64,000 bases of DNA from assembly GCA_944387035.1 (NCBI GenBank), contig CALXDJ010000002.1, forward strand, positions 1-64,000. The letters are read 5' to 3'. Origin of the DNA: an uncultured Oscillospiraceae bacterium. GTDB taxonomy: Bacteria; Bacillota; Clostridia; Oscillospirales; Oscillospiraceae. The notes under the pieces were generated by a model. The model saw only the letters and a list, made by a program, of their open reading frames with translations. It was not told the origin of the DNA and did not search any database. The position numbers and the translations under genes are program-made. Positions 16,730 to 24,464 of the stretch are shown here, one piece after another. Numbering within the stretch: position 1 is the stretch's first letter; each line of letters starts with the position of its first letter.

Positions 16730-16967
16730 ATCCTCGACCATACCTTTCCGCCGCCGGCGGAACCACCCGCCGTCCGGCACACCAATGTTGCTGCATTTCG
16801 GGAATTGTTGTATCTCGGTCTTTGCAAGAGATTGTTCGGCAAATGTAGTGCCGCGTGTGCTTTGCCGCCGGATCCATACTGCGGTGCTTCATCGGACCAC
16901 CGCCCCCTCTGCCTCCCTTCTTCCATCAATCTTCGCCTGCACACTCCGGAATTTTCTTTGAAGCGGT

Positions 16968-18047
16968 TTAAATCAGAATGTCCGCATTCATTACGTCCCC
17001 CAGCTTTTTCTCATACAGCTCCAGATTGCTGCGCAGTACGATTTGGGGGTCCAGCAAGATTTCTGTCTCCTCAAACCGCCGCCCTTCCACCAGGTATTCG
17101 AACAGGTACCTCGTAGCCAAGCGTCCCTGCATAAACGGATTCTGGAAGATCGTAGCCAACACCAGCCCGGAGCGGACAAACTCGATCATCTGCGGGAAAA
17201 TATCCGATGCCACAATCCGAATTTTCCCCGCATATCCCAGTTCCACCAGATGATTGCAGAATGTCACGGAGTTGGCGGTGGCTAGGTAGATGCCCTCCAG
17301 ATCCGGATGTTCCGAGAGCAGCTGTTCGGCCAGTAAATAGGCGCGGGACGGGAGATCGTGATGCTCATATACGCCCGCAAAGCACAGCCCCTGACGGGTG
17401 ACCTCCTCCATAAATCCCTGTGCGGTCCGGCTGTGAACCCAGGATGTCAGCTGACCGGTTACCAGCGCCACATTTCGCCCCGGTCCCAGTACCGTCCCCA
17501 GCAGCTCTCCTGCCATGGCACCCGCCACGCGGCCATTGCTTTGTACACTGAACAGACGGCTCCTGTGGTCCAGATCCGTGGTCATGGTCACCACCTTCAT
17601 GCGCCCCAGCTCCAGCTGCTGAATCATTTCAGACAGCGCCTGCTCGCCCTCAGGCGGAACCATCAGCGCACCGTCATACCCCTTATATGCAGCCTCCTGC
17701 AGACGCTGGGCAAACTGGGACGGGTCCCGGGGAATGGTCCGCATTTCCACGCTGACATGATAGTCCTGCAGGTCCGCCACGGCTTTCTGAATCCCCCGGC
17801 GCACCTCATTGTCGTAGTCGTGGATCAGTTCCGGGAAAAATGCAATAAATCGTTTTTCCTTCCGGGACAAACTGGCCGCTGTCTTGCTGGCCTTGTACCC
17901 CATCTCCCGGGCTGTCTCCAGAATCCGCTTGCGCGTCTCCTCGTTGACATCTTCCTTGCCGTTGAGCGCCCGGCTGACCGTGGCAATGGATAGATTCATC
18001 TTCTGCGCAATGTCATATATCGTCAGTTTTCCGCCATTGGAATTCAT
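16968..18047 (-). CDS. LacI-family transcriptional regulator
   Basis: 359 residues. The N-terminal helix-turn-helix is YDIAQKMNLSIATVSRALNG (about 11-30) with a hinge through about 65, then a sugar-binding-protein-like effector domain ending before about 350. Start ATG 18047 has AGGGGG seven bases upstream; TTG 18053 is an alternative. It lies directly upstream of the binding-protein gene, in the same direction, with 238 bases between and no clear promoter or terminator there. It probably represses the carbohydrate operon and itself through the palindrome at 18062-18100. Effector unknown, probably the transported sugar or its phosphate. Confidence 0.92.
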   Translation of the reverse strand: MNSNGGKLTIYDIAQKMNLSIATVSRALNGKEDVNEETRKRILETAREMGYKASKTAASLSRKEKRFIAFFPELIHDYDNEVRRGIQKAVADLQDYHVSVEMRTIPRDPSQFAQRLQEAAYKGYDGALMVPPEGEQALSEMIQQLELGRMKVVTMTTDLDHRSRLFSVQSNGRVAGAMAGELLGTVLGPGRNVALVTGQLTSWVHSRTAQGFMEEVTRQGLCFAGVYEHHDLPSRAYLLAEQLLSEHPDLEGIYLATANSVTFCNHLVELGYAGKIRIVASDIFPQMIEFVRSGLVLATIFQNPFMQGRLATRYLFEYLVEGRRFEETEILLDPQIVLRSNLELYEKKLGDVMNADILI

Positions 18048-18061
18048 GTTCAATCCCCCTT

Positions 18062-18100
18062 CGTTTTCGTAAGCGGTTTCCGTAAGCGCTTACGAAAACG
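18062..18100. promoter_or_regulatory. Nested palindromic LacI-type operator before lacI
   Basis: CGTTTTCGTAAGCG (18062-18075) is an exact inverted copy of CGCTTACGAAAACG (18087-18100). Nested inside is the perfect 14-bp palindrome CGTAAGCGCTTACG (18081-18094), with the central CG step of LacI-family sites. Both sites lie 15-55 bases before the regulator start, fitting autoregulation and control of the operon. Confidence 0.8.
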
Positions 18101-18233
18101 GGTAAAAAATATGGCACCCGCTGGAGATGTTAATTTTTCACCCGGACTGCCATTTCTTGTCTCTGGCGAAGCCTGCTTCGCCGTTTTATTTGATTGTTGC
18201 TGCTGCCGGAACCGCTGCCGACTCTCTAGGCCC

Positions 18234-18262
18234 ACATTACCACGCATTTATGCAAGATGCAA
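18234..18262 (-). promoter_or_regulatory. Possible promoter for the LacI-led operon
   Basis: TTGCAT (18257-18262) and TAATGT (18234-18239), spacer 17, on the minus strand. Both boxes match the sigma-A consensus only partly. The nested operator lies downstream of it, where a bound repressor would block elongation or clearance. Confidence 0.4.
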
Positions 18263-18469
18263 TATCTTTTTTCTCGTTTCTGGTTTTTTTCGTATATTTC
18301 ACAGAATTTTTCCAAGTTTTTTCATAGATTACGCACCAAATACTGCCCCAGTTTTTCCACAGCATCTTTTCTTCCCACTGAACAGCGGGAAGCTTCTGCC
18401 GTTTTGCACAGCATACCCAGGCCCACACGCCGCCCCCTGCCGAAACACGATCTCTCTCCGCCACAGCAC

Positions 18470-18502
18470 CGCCCCCGGAGGACAACAGGTCCTCCGGGGG
18501 CG
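18470..18502. terminator. Strong GC hairpin after the cyclase-family gene
   Basis: CGCCCCCGGAGGAC (18470-18483) pairs with GTCCTCCGGGGGCG (18489-18502), loop 5 nt. No T run follows on the minus strand, so it may terminate weakly or protect the 3' end of the second ABC operon. Confidence 0.5.
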
Positions 18503-18529
18503 TGGTTTACAGGATTAAGATCGCAAATC

Positions 18530-19192
18530 TCAGACAGCAGCCACTGCACGGGCAGGGGCACCGGAGAATCCCTGGAGCTTCAGGGGGAACGTCATCAGAT
18601 AGCACTCGCCCCGCTCCGTCAGTTCATTGGGAATCCGGATCTCCTCCAGAATCCAAATACCGGCGGAAAGCAGTGCCTCATGGCAGGGTCGGCCTGTGCC
18701 TTCGTACCAGCCGCCCATACTCATGGCGTCAATGCCCACACCCTTGATCCCCTTGTCCCGGAGCCACTGAGCGGCCTCGCCGGTGAGATAGGGCCAATCG
18801 TACTGATACTCCTGGTCAAAGCTGCGCTTGGGACCCCAGCCAGTGGCAAAGAGGACAATGCTGTCCTTCCCGATCCGGTCTGCGTAAGGGGCCAGATGCG
18901 CAACGGTGATGCCCTCCTTGGGGTGAATCACACTCCGCAGGTCCACGATCACCGCAGTTCCCTGAAACAGGGAAACATCCAGCTGATCGACGGTCTGGCC
19001 GTCAGGGAAAAAGTGGAACGGTGCATCCAGATGGGTGCCGGTATGGCTGTTGAGCCGGATCTGCTCGGCGTTGAAGCGGTCCTTGTCGTAACTGGCCTCA
19101 TACTTGACCACGGTGGGCTCGTAGGTGGGCCAGCCCGGGCAATGATCGTACACCGGCTGAGACAGATCATAAAATTTCGTAAACGGTGCCAT
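18530..19192 (-). CDS. Cyclase-family (kynurenine-formamidase-like) metal hydrolase
   Basis: 220 residues. The metal-binding signature HTGTHLDAPFHF (about 50-61) is intact and identifies the cyclase/KynB superfamily, which hydrolyses formamides, lactones or amides, including isatin hydrolases. A second conserved region is GIKGVGIDAMSMGG near 150. It is the last gene of the second ABC operon, 17 bases after the binding-protein gene, so it probably acts on the imported compound or a product of it. The tryptophan-pathway partners of true KynB are absent here, so a formamidase role is not assumed. Confidence 0.85.
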   Translation of the reverse strand: MAPFTKFYDLSQPVYDHCPGWPTYEPTVVKYEASYDKDRFNAEQIRLNSHTGTHLDAPFHFFPDGQTVDQLDVSLFQGTAVIVDLRSVIHPKEGITVAHLAPYADRIGKDSIVLFATGWGPKRSFDQEYQYDWPYLTGEAAQWLRDKGIKGVGIDAMSMGGWYEGTGRPCHEALLSAGIWILEEIRIPNELTERGECYLMTFPLKLQGFSGAPARAVAAV

Positions 19193-19209
19193 GTTGTTTC
19201 GCCTCGCTC

Positions 19210-20199
19210 TTATTCTTCCGTCAGAGCCACTTCCACCAGGGTGTCATACACCTCGTCGATGTTGTCCTTGGTGACCAGGAGGGTATCCAGAGTGATCTCC
19301 TTTTCCACTTCCTCACCAGCCAGGTAAGAGGTCACAGCCTGGGCGGAGTAACGACCCATCAGCACGGGCTGCTGAGCGGAGGTACCGGCCACTTTCCCCT
19401 CGCGGATGGCTTCCACGATCTCAGGAGAGCAGTCAAATGCGGCGACCAGAACGTCGGTTCTGCCGGCAGCTTCCAGAGCGGACACGGCGCCCATGGTGGG
19501 GTCCTCGGAGTGGCAGAAGATGGCGCCCAGGTTGGGATGAGCCGTGATCAGGTCCTGTGCATAGGTCTCGCCCTCAGAGCGGTTGACCTTTTCCATCTGC
19601 TTGAAGTCCACGTCCACCAGGTTGTTGGTAGCGATGCCCTCGTCGAAGCCGTCCTTGCGGAGCACGCCGTTGATGCGGGCCTGGTTCAGTGTGATCTGAG
19701 CCACCTCGGTGCCGGGCTCCAGCTGAGAGGCAATGTACTCGCCGATGGCCTTGCCGCCGGCCAGGTTATCCGTGCTGATGTAAGAGACGTACTCACCGGA
19801 GTCGGTACCGATATCGCAGATGACCACCGGCACGCCGGCCTCTTCCGCCGCGGAGAGCACCGACACGCAGGAAGCGCTGTCCGTGGGGGAGATGATGATG
19901 GCGTCGACCTGCTTGGTCAGGGCGTCCTGGGCGTTGGAGAGCTGGGTATTGGCGTCGTCCTTGGAGTCGTAGGTCACGCACTCAATGCCGGACTTGCCCA
20001 GTTCATCCTCAATACCATAGCGCACATACCGCCAGAAGGGAACATCCAGGGAGGGGGTCAAATAGGCAACCTTCGCGGACGCGGCGCTCTCTTCCCCGTC
20101 TCCGGAGTCTCCTGTGGACTGTTCCGTGCTGCCGCCGCAGCCGGCCAGCAGTCCCATCAACATCGTTGCGCAGAGCAAGAGTTCCAATGCTTTCTTCAT
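19210..20199 (-). CDS. Ribose-type ABC transporter substrate-binding lipoprotein
   Basis: 329 residues with signal peptide and lipobox LLAGC (about 20), a Ser/Gly/Asp linker and a type I periplasmic-binding fold (VAYLTPSLDVPFW, DAIIISPTDSASCV, FDCSPEIVEAIREG). It differs clearly from the binding protein at 15659, so the two importers take different ligands. GGAGG lies in front of ATG 20199. It is encoded after the ATPase and permease of the same system, with the cyclase-family hydrolase following. Confidence 0.9.
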   Translation of the reverse strand: MKKALELLLCATMLMGLLAGCGGSTEQSTGDSGDGEESAASAKVAYLTPSLDVPFWRYVRYGIEDELGKSGIECVTYDSKDDANTQLSNAQDALTKQVDAIIISPTDSASCVSVLSAAEEAGVPVVICDIGTDSGEYVSYISTDNLAGGKAIGEYIASQLEPGTEVAQITLNQARINGVLRKDGFDEGIATNNLVDVDFKQMEKVNRSEGETYAQDLITAHPNLGAIFCHSEDPTMGAVSALEAAGRTDVLVAAFDCSPEIVEAIREGKVAGTSAQQPVLMGRYSAQAVTSYLAGEEVEKEITLDTLLVTKDNIDEVYDTLVEVALTEE

Positions 20200-20214
20200 T
20201 TCATGTTCCTCCTT

Positions 20215-21204
20215 TTATTTTGTGGTCTTTCTGACTTTGAGCTTGGACAATTTCTCCGCCAGCACAGCCACCACGATCACCGCGCCGATCGCAGTTCCCT
20301 GCCAGTAGGGATTCACACCCAGAATGTTGAGGGCGTTGCGCAGGAAGCCCACCAGGAACACACCGATGACAGTGCCCCAGAGGGTGCCCTTGCCGCCGCT
20401 CATGCTGGTTCCGCCGATGACGGCCGCCGCGATGGCGTCCATCTCCATGCCGTCGCCGTAGGTGGCGTCGCAGGCCATAAGACGGCTGGTCATGATCCAG
20501 GCCGCCAGGCCGCACATGAGGCCGGAGATCACATAGGCCATCATGATGTTGAACTTAACGTTGATGCCGGTGAGCCGGGCAGACTCCGCGTTGGAGCCGA
20601 TGGCATACAAAAACCGGCCGAACTTGGTCTTGCCCATAATCCAGATGAAAATGGCAAACATGCCGAAGATGAAGAGGATGTACACCGGGAAAAACCCGCC
20701 GATCTTGCCCTTGCCCAGCACGCTGTATACCTCCGGGAACTTGGAGGCGGTATTGGCGTTGGAAATGACATAGTCCAGACTCCGGCAGATCTGCATGGTG
20801 CCCAGGGTCACGATAAAGGCCGGCAGCTGCAGATAACCGATGAGCACACCGTTCACCAGGCCCACCAGCATGCCGATGACCAGGATCACCGCCACACCCA
20901 AAATCACATTCTGGGTGTTCATCAGCACCATACAGCCCACCATGCCGGAAAGGCCCAGGGTCGCACCCACGGACAGGTCAATGCCGGAGGTGATGATCAC
21001 GATGGTCATGCCGATGGCCAGCAGTGCCGTGGAGGACACCTGGCTCATCACGTTCATGATGTTCTGCGTGGTGAGGAAGTAGGGAGACGCGAAGCTCAGC
21101 ACCACGAAGAAAACGGCAAAGATCGCCAGCATGGAAAGCTCCGTCTTGTACTCGCCGGCAATCCGCCGGCCCATGCCGCCCTGCAAGGAATGTTCTTTGT
21201 TCAT
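20215..21204 (-). CDS. Ribose-type ABC transporter permease
   Basis: 329 residues, RbsC/BPD_transp_2 family with about ten membrane segments. Conserved landmarks: GIDLSVGATLGLSGM, LQLPAFIVTLGTM and AAAVIGGTSMSGGKGTLWG. Its start overlaps the stop of the ATPase gene by four bases (ATGA). A single permease here implies a homodimeric channel, in contrast to the two permeases of the LacI-linked system. Confidence 0.92.
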   Translation of the reverse strand: MNKEHSLQGGMGRRIAGEYKTELSMLAIFAVFFVVLSFASPYFLTTQNIMNVMSQVSSTALLAIGMTIVIITSGIDLSVGATLGLSGMVGCMVLMNTQNVILGVAVILVIGMLVGLVNGVLIGYLQLPAFIVTLGTMQICRSLDYVISNANTASKFPEVYSVLGKGKIGGFFPVYILFIFGMFAIFIWIMGKTKFGRFLYAIGSNAESARLTGINVKFNIMMAYVISGLMCGLAAWIMTSRLMACDATYGDGMEMDAIAAAVIGGTSMSGGKGTLWGTVIGVFLVGFLRNALNILGVNPYWQGTAIGAVIVVAVLAEKLSKLKVRKTTK

Positions 21205-22730
21205 GCCTTCTCAACTCCTATGGTAGAATAATATCCGATCTTTTCTTCGGTGGCTTCCTGAGCCGTCAATCTGGCGGTCACGCGGCCCTCCCGCATAACG
21301 TAGATCGTGTCGCACACACCCATGACCTCGGGGATCTCGGAGGAGACCAGGATGATGGCCATGCCCCGGGCTGCCAGGGACCGCAAAATTGCGTAGATAT
21401 CCGACTTGGCGCCGATATCCACGCCTCGGGTGGGCTCATCGATGATCAGTACCTTGGGATCCAGCAAAATCCACTTGGCCAGCAGGACCTTTTGCTGGTT
21501 GCCGCCGCTGAGGTTCTTGACCAGCAGATCGATATTGGCGGTCTTGATCTCCATGCGGCGGACCATCTCGTTGCAGTCCGCCTCCTCCGCCCGGCGGTTC
21601 AGCACGGCGCCGCCCCGGGCTGCCAGCTTGGCAAGGCCCACGTTCTTCAACACGCTGAGCTCCTGAATCAATCCCTCAGTCTTGCGGTCCTCCGGCACGA
21701 AGCCCAGTCCCGCAGCCACGGAGGCCTTGATGCTCCGGCCGGTGATCTCCTGGCCATCTATCAGAACCTGGCCGCCGCTGCGGGGGTCCACATTGAAGAT
21801 GGCCCGCATCAATTCTGTCCGCCCGGCGCCTACCAGGCCGGAAAATCCGACAATCTCACCCTGGCGGACCTGGAAGGAGATGTCCCGGACATAGTTGTTC
21901 TGGTCCGTGATGCCCCGGGCCTCAAAGGCCACCGGCGCATGGGTCCAATCAGGCTTTTCCCCTGTGCTGCCCGCACCGTAAAGGTCTTCTACTTCCCGGC
22001 CCACCATGGCCCGGATCAGCTCGTCCTGGGCCAGGGAGGCAGTCTCCACGCCCTTGAGGATCAGCCGTCCGTCCCGCAGGACCGTGATGCGGTCAGAGAT
22101 CTCATAGATCTCATTGATCTTGTGGGAAACAATGATGAATCCCACACCCTCAGCCTTGAGCTTGCGGACGATGCCGAAGAGAATCTCAATCTCCTTGACC
22201 GACAGAGACGCGGTCGGCTCATCCAGGATGATAACCCGGGCCTGAGTGGAGACGGCCTTGAGAATCTCAATGACCTGCATCTGGGCCACCGACAGCCGGG
22301 AGACCTTGGCATAGGGATCGATGGTTTTCTCCATGCCGAACAGAGCCAGCAGCGAGTACGTCTGTGCCGCCATGGCCTTCTTATCAGCCAGGAAACCGCC
22401 CTTGTAATACTTTTTGTCCGCCAGGAAGATATTCTCCGCAATGGACAGGTCCGGCAGGAGGCTGAACTCCTGGGTCACGATGGACACACCGTGGTCCACT
22501 GCCTCCCGGACGCTGGCAAAGTTCTCCACCTTGCCGTTTACCTTCAGCTCACCGCCGTCGGACTGATAGATTCCCGCAATGATCTTGGAAAGTGTGGACT
22601 TGCCCGCGCCGTTTTCTCCCATCAGCGCGTGGACCTCTCCCTGCCGCAGCTCAAAGTCGATGCCTTCGATGGCCACTACGCCGGAGAACACTTTTTTCAT
22701 ATTGGTGGCCTCAATCAAGACCTCACTCAC
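21201..22730 (-). CDS. Ribose-type ABC transporter ATP-binding protein
   Basis: 509 residues with two ATPase domains. Domain 1: Walker A GENGAGKST, signature LSVAQMQ, Walker B ILDEPTASLS. Domain 2: degenerate Walker A GLVGAGRTE, signature LSGGNQQK, Walker B IIDEPTRGVDIG. The start is taken as GTG 22730, eight bases after AAAGGGG; GTG 22739 lies inside that ribosome site. A good promoter lies at 22780-22808. First gene of the ATPase-permease-binding protein-hydrolase operon. Confidence 0.93.
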   Translation of the reverse strand: MSEVLIEATNMKKVFSGVVAIEGIDFELRQGEVHALMGENGAGKSTLSKIIAGIYQSDGGELKVNGKVENFASVREAVDHGVSIVTQEFSLLPDLSIAENIFLADKKYYKGGFLADKKAMAAQTYSLLALFGMEKTIDPYAKVSRLSVAQMQVIEILKAVSTQARVIILDEPTASLSVKEIEILFGIVRKLKAEGVGFIIVSHKINEIYEISDRITVLRDGRLILKGVETASLAQDELIRAMVGREVEDLYGAGSTGEKPDWTHAPVAFEARGITDQNNYVRDISFQVRQGEIVGFSGLVGAGRTELMRAIFNVDPRSGGQVLIDGQEITGRSIKASVAAGLGFVPEDRKTEGLIQELSVLKNVGLAKLAARGGAVLNRRAEEADCNEMVRRMEIKTANIDLLVKNLSGGNQQKVLLAKWILLDPKVLIIDEPTRGVDIGAKSDIYAILRSLAARGMAIILVSSEIPEVMGVCDTIYVMREGRVTARLTAQEATEEKIGYYSTIGVEKA

Positions 22731-22779
22731 GCTATTCACCCCTTTTTCCGGCCACAGCCTGTATTTTATTTACAAAATA

Positions 22780-22808
22780 ACTATAACACGCTCAAATTTT
22801 TTGTGCAA
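22780..22808 (-). promoter_or_regulatory. Sigma-A promoter of the second ABC operon
   Basis: On the minus strand -35 TTGCAC (22803-22808), 17-base spacer, -10 TATAGT (22780-22785). The -10 is strong and the -35 weak, typical of an activated promoter. The palindrome at 22823-22855 lies just upstream of the -35. Confidence 0.6.
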
Positions 22809-22822
22809 ATACCAAAAAAACA

Positions 22823-22855
22823 TGCGTATCCATAGATTGAATCTATGGATACGCA
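22823..22855 (-). terminator. 33-bp palindrome: terminator of the LysR operon and possible operator
   Basis: TGCGTATCCATAGATT (22823-22838) and AATCTATGGATACGCA (22840-22855) are exact inverted copies around one base. On the minus strand a run of seven T follows, so it can terminate transcription after the LysR gene. Its long symmetry, ATAGATT core and place 15 bases above the -35 of the ABC operon also fit a binding site for the LysR protein or the response regulator. Confidence 0.65.
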
Positions 22856-22872
22856 CGATTTCCGGGTCGAAC

Positions 22873-23766
22873 TCAACTTTGATTGAGGGTCTGGAGATAC
22901 CGTCTGGCCAACGGCCGCAGGACCGTGTCGGCCTTTTTGATCCAGCCCACCCACAGGGGCTTGCCATCGGCCAGCGGGCGGGTAACGATACCCCGGCGCT
23001 CCTCCAAAACCGGGTCCCACAGGGGCAATCCCACTGCGCAGGCCTGGGTGGATTCCAGCATCCGCACCAGCATCAGGCTGTCATTGACCACGATCTGCCG
23101 GTCCGCCTGAAGCAGCAGCACCCCCTCCTCGGAGACATAGGACGCACCGCCGCCGCTTTCATAAACCACCAGGGGATAGGGCGCCAGATCCTTGGATTCC
23201 ACCTGCTCCAGGCTGCAAAGCGGATGATCCCGGCGCAGCAGCACGCAGGGCTGGGTATGGGTAATGCCATAGAACTCCAGCTGCTCATTGTGCAGTGTCT
23301 TGATCATGGCAGGCTCCTTGTCGTCGGCGAAGTGGACAAAGCCGATCTCGCTGCGTCCCGCCGCCACATCGGCAATGACGTCAGCCATGCGGCCTTCCAG
23401 GATCTGGGCGTTGTAATAGGGCTCCTCCAGATCCCGCAGGAAGCGGGCGAAGGCCGCTCCCGCCATGGAGTAATGCTGCATACTGATGGAGAACACTTTC
23501 CGCTCCGGGCGCTTTTCCACGTACTTGCCCTGGACCATGGCCATTTGCTCGTACACCGTTCGGATATCGCCCAGGAACTCTTCGCCCCGCTCTGTCACTG
23601 TCACGCCGGAACGCCCTCGCTGAAAGATCTGGAAGCCCACTTCCTTTTCCACGGACTGAATGGCATGGGTCAGACTGGGCTGGGCCACATAGAGCTGCTT
23701 GGCCGCCTCACTGATAGAGGCGCAGCGGGCCACCACCAACAGGTATTTGATCTCCTTGAGTGTCAT
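22873..23766 (-). CDS. LysR-family transcriptional regulator
   Basis: 297 residues. The N-terminal winged HTH (CASISEAAKQLYVAQPSLTHAI, positions about 15-36) and a C-terminal effector-binding domain are complete. It is expressed from the same transcript as the response regulator, whose stop codon it overlaps (ATGA at 23763-23766). It probably controls the ABC operon that begins 140 bases downstream, with the imported ligand or a metabolite as co-inducer (inference). Confidence 0.93.
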   Translation of the reverse strand: MTLKEIKYLLVVARCASISEAAKQLYVAQPSLTHAIQSVEKEVGFQIFQRGRSGVTVTERGEEFLGDIRTVYEQMAMVQGKYVEKRPERKVFSISMQHYSMAGAAFARFLRDLEEPYYNAQILEGRMADVIADVAAGRSEIGFVHFADDKEPAMIKTLHNEQLEFYGITHTQPCVLLRRDHPLCSLEQVESKDLAPYPLVVYESGGGASYVSEEGVLLLQADRQIVVNDSLMLVRMLESTQACAVGLPLWDPVLEERRGIVTRPLADGKPLWVGWIKKADTVLRPLARRYLQTLNQS

Positions 23767-24464
23767 TTGGTCCCCTTTCCCCGCCGCCGGTACACCATCA
23801 CCGGTTTGGGTCCGGTGGTAATGTCCACAGAACTGGCCACCTCATGGGCTTCAATGAGCTCGCTTAAATAGCGGCGCACCGTCACCCGGGACAAGCCCGT
23901 CCGGTCCGCCAGCGTCTCGGCGGAAAGGGCCGTTTCCCCCTGGGCATCCAGGCAGTCCAGAAGGGCCTGGTACTTCTCTTCCCGCAGCCCCTTGCGCTCC
24001 AGCCGGTCCCGGCGGGAGGCGGCCGCCGCCTCCCCGGGAGTGGAAAAGACGGTATCGATGCCCTTTTGGTCCAATCCGCTCATGGCATTGAGAATGCGGT
24101 GGCGCTGCTCGAAACGCTCCAGAGCCTCGGCAAAGCGGGCAGCCTCAAAGGGCTTGAGCAGATAGTCCACCACGCCGAAAGGCAGCACCTCCCGAATATT
24201 CCCGGCGTCGCTGGCCGCCGTGACCACAATAACATCCACTTGAAAATTCTCTTTGCGCAGGCGGTACAAGAACTCCTTGCCGTTCATTTTAGGCATGAAC
24301 AAGTCCAGAACGATCAGATCCACAGGGTTAAGCCAGATATAATTGAGCGCTTCCTGGCCGTTGGAGAAGATGGCTTTGACCTGAAACTCCGGGTTTTTCT
24401 CCACATACTCCTTGGTTCCCCGGGCAATTTCCGGCTCGTCCTCTACAATGATTACTCGGTACAT
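23763..24464 (-). CDS. Response regulator of the CitB/DcuR type
   Basis: 233 residues. Receiver domain about 1-120, with acidic pair VEDEPE, phosphoacceptor Asp in LDLFMP, conserved Thr/Ala segment VVTAAS and Lys in LLKPF. The C-terminal part (about 165-225) holds an HTH, SAETLADRTGLSRVTVRRYL, as in CitB/DctR-type regulators of carboxylate uptake. Its partner kinase overlaps it by 13 bases upstream, and the LysR gene overlaps it downstream. Confidence 0.93.
   Translation of the reverse strand: MYRVIIVEDEPEIARGTKEYVEKNPEFQVKAIFSNGQEALNYIWLNPVDLIVLDLFMPKMNGKEFLYRLRKENFQVDVIVVTAASDAGNIREVLPFGVVDYLLKPFEAARFAEALERFEQRHRILNAMSGLDQKGIDTVFSTPGEAAAASRRDRLERKGLREEKYQALLDCLDAQGETALSAETLADRTGLSRVTVRRYLSELIEAHEVASSVDITTGPKPVMVYRRRGKGTK

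Larger units (their letters stand above)
18101..18529. other. Intergenic region upstream of the LacI gene
   Basis: No gene was supported here. On the minus strand TTGCAT (18257-18262) and TAATGT (18234-18239) are 17 bases apart and could be the promoter for the LacI operon. A small GGCGAAG/CTTCGCC hairpin lies at 18167-18184, and a strong GC hairpin at 18470-18502. The AT-rich part around 18240-18350 shows no open frame with a ribosome site. Confidence 0.5.

Noticed and set aside
16957-16972. LacI operator at the lacI stop (TTTGAAGCGGTTTAAA)
   Set aside because: Only weak symmetry and no promoter next to it; mentioned but not annotated.
19186-21231. Plus-strand frame of 681 codons opposite the second ABC operon
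   Set aside because: Antisense shadow; no ribosome site and no family resemblance.
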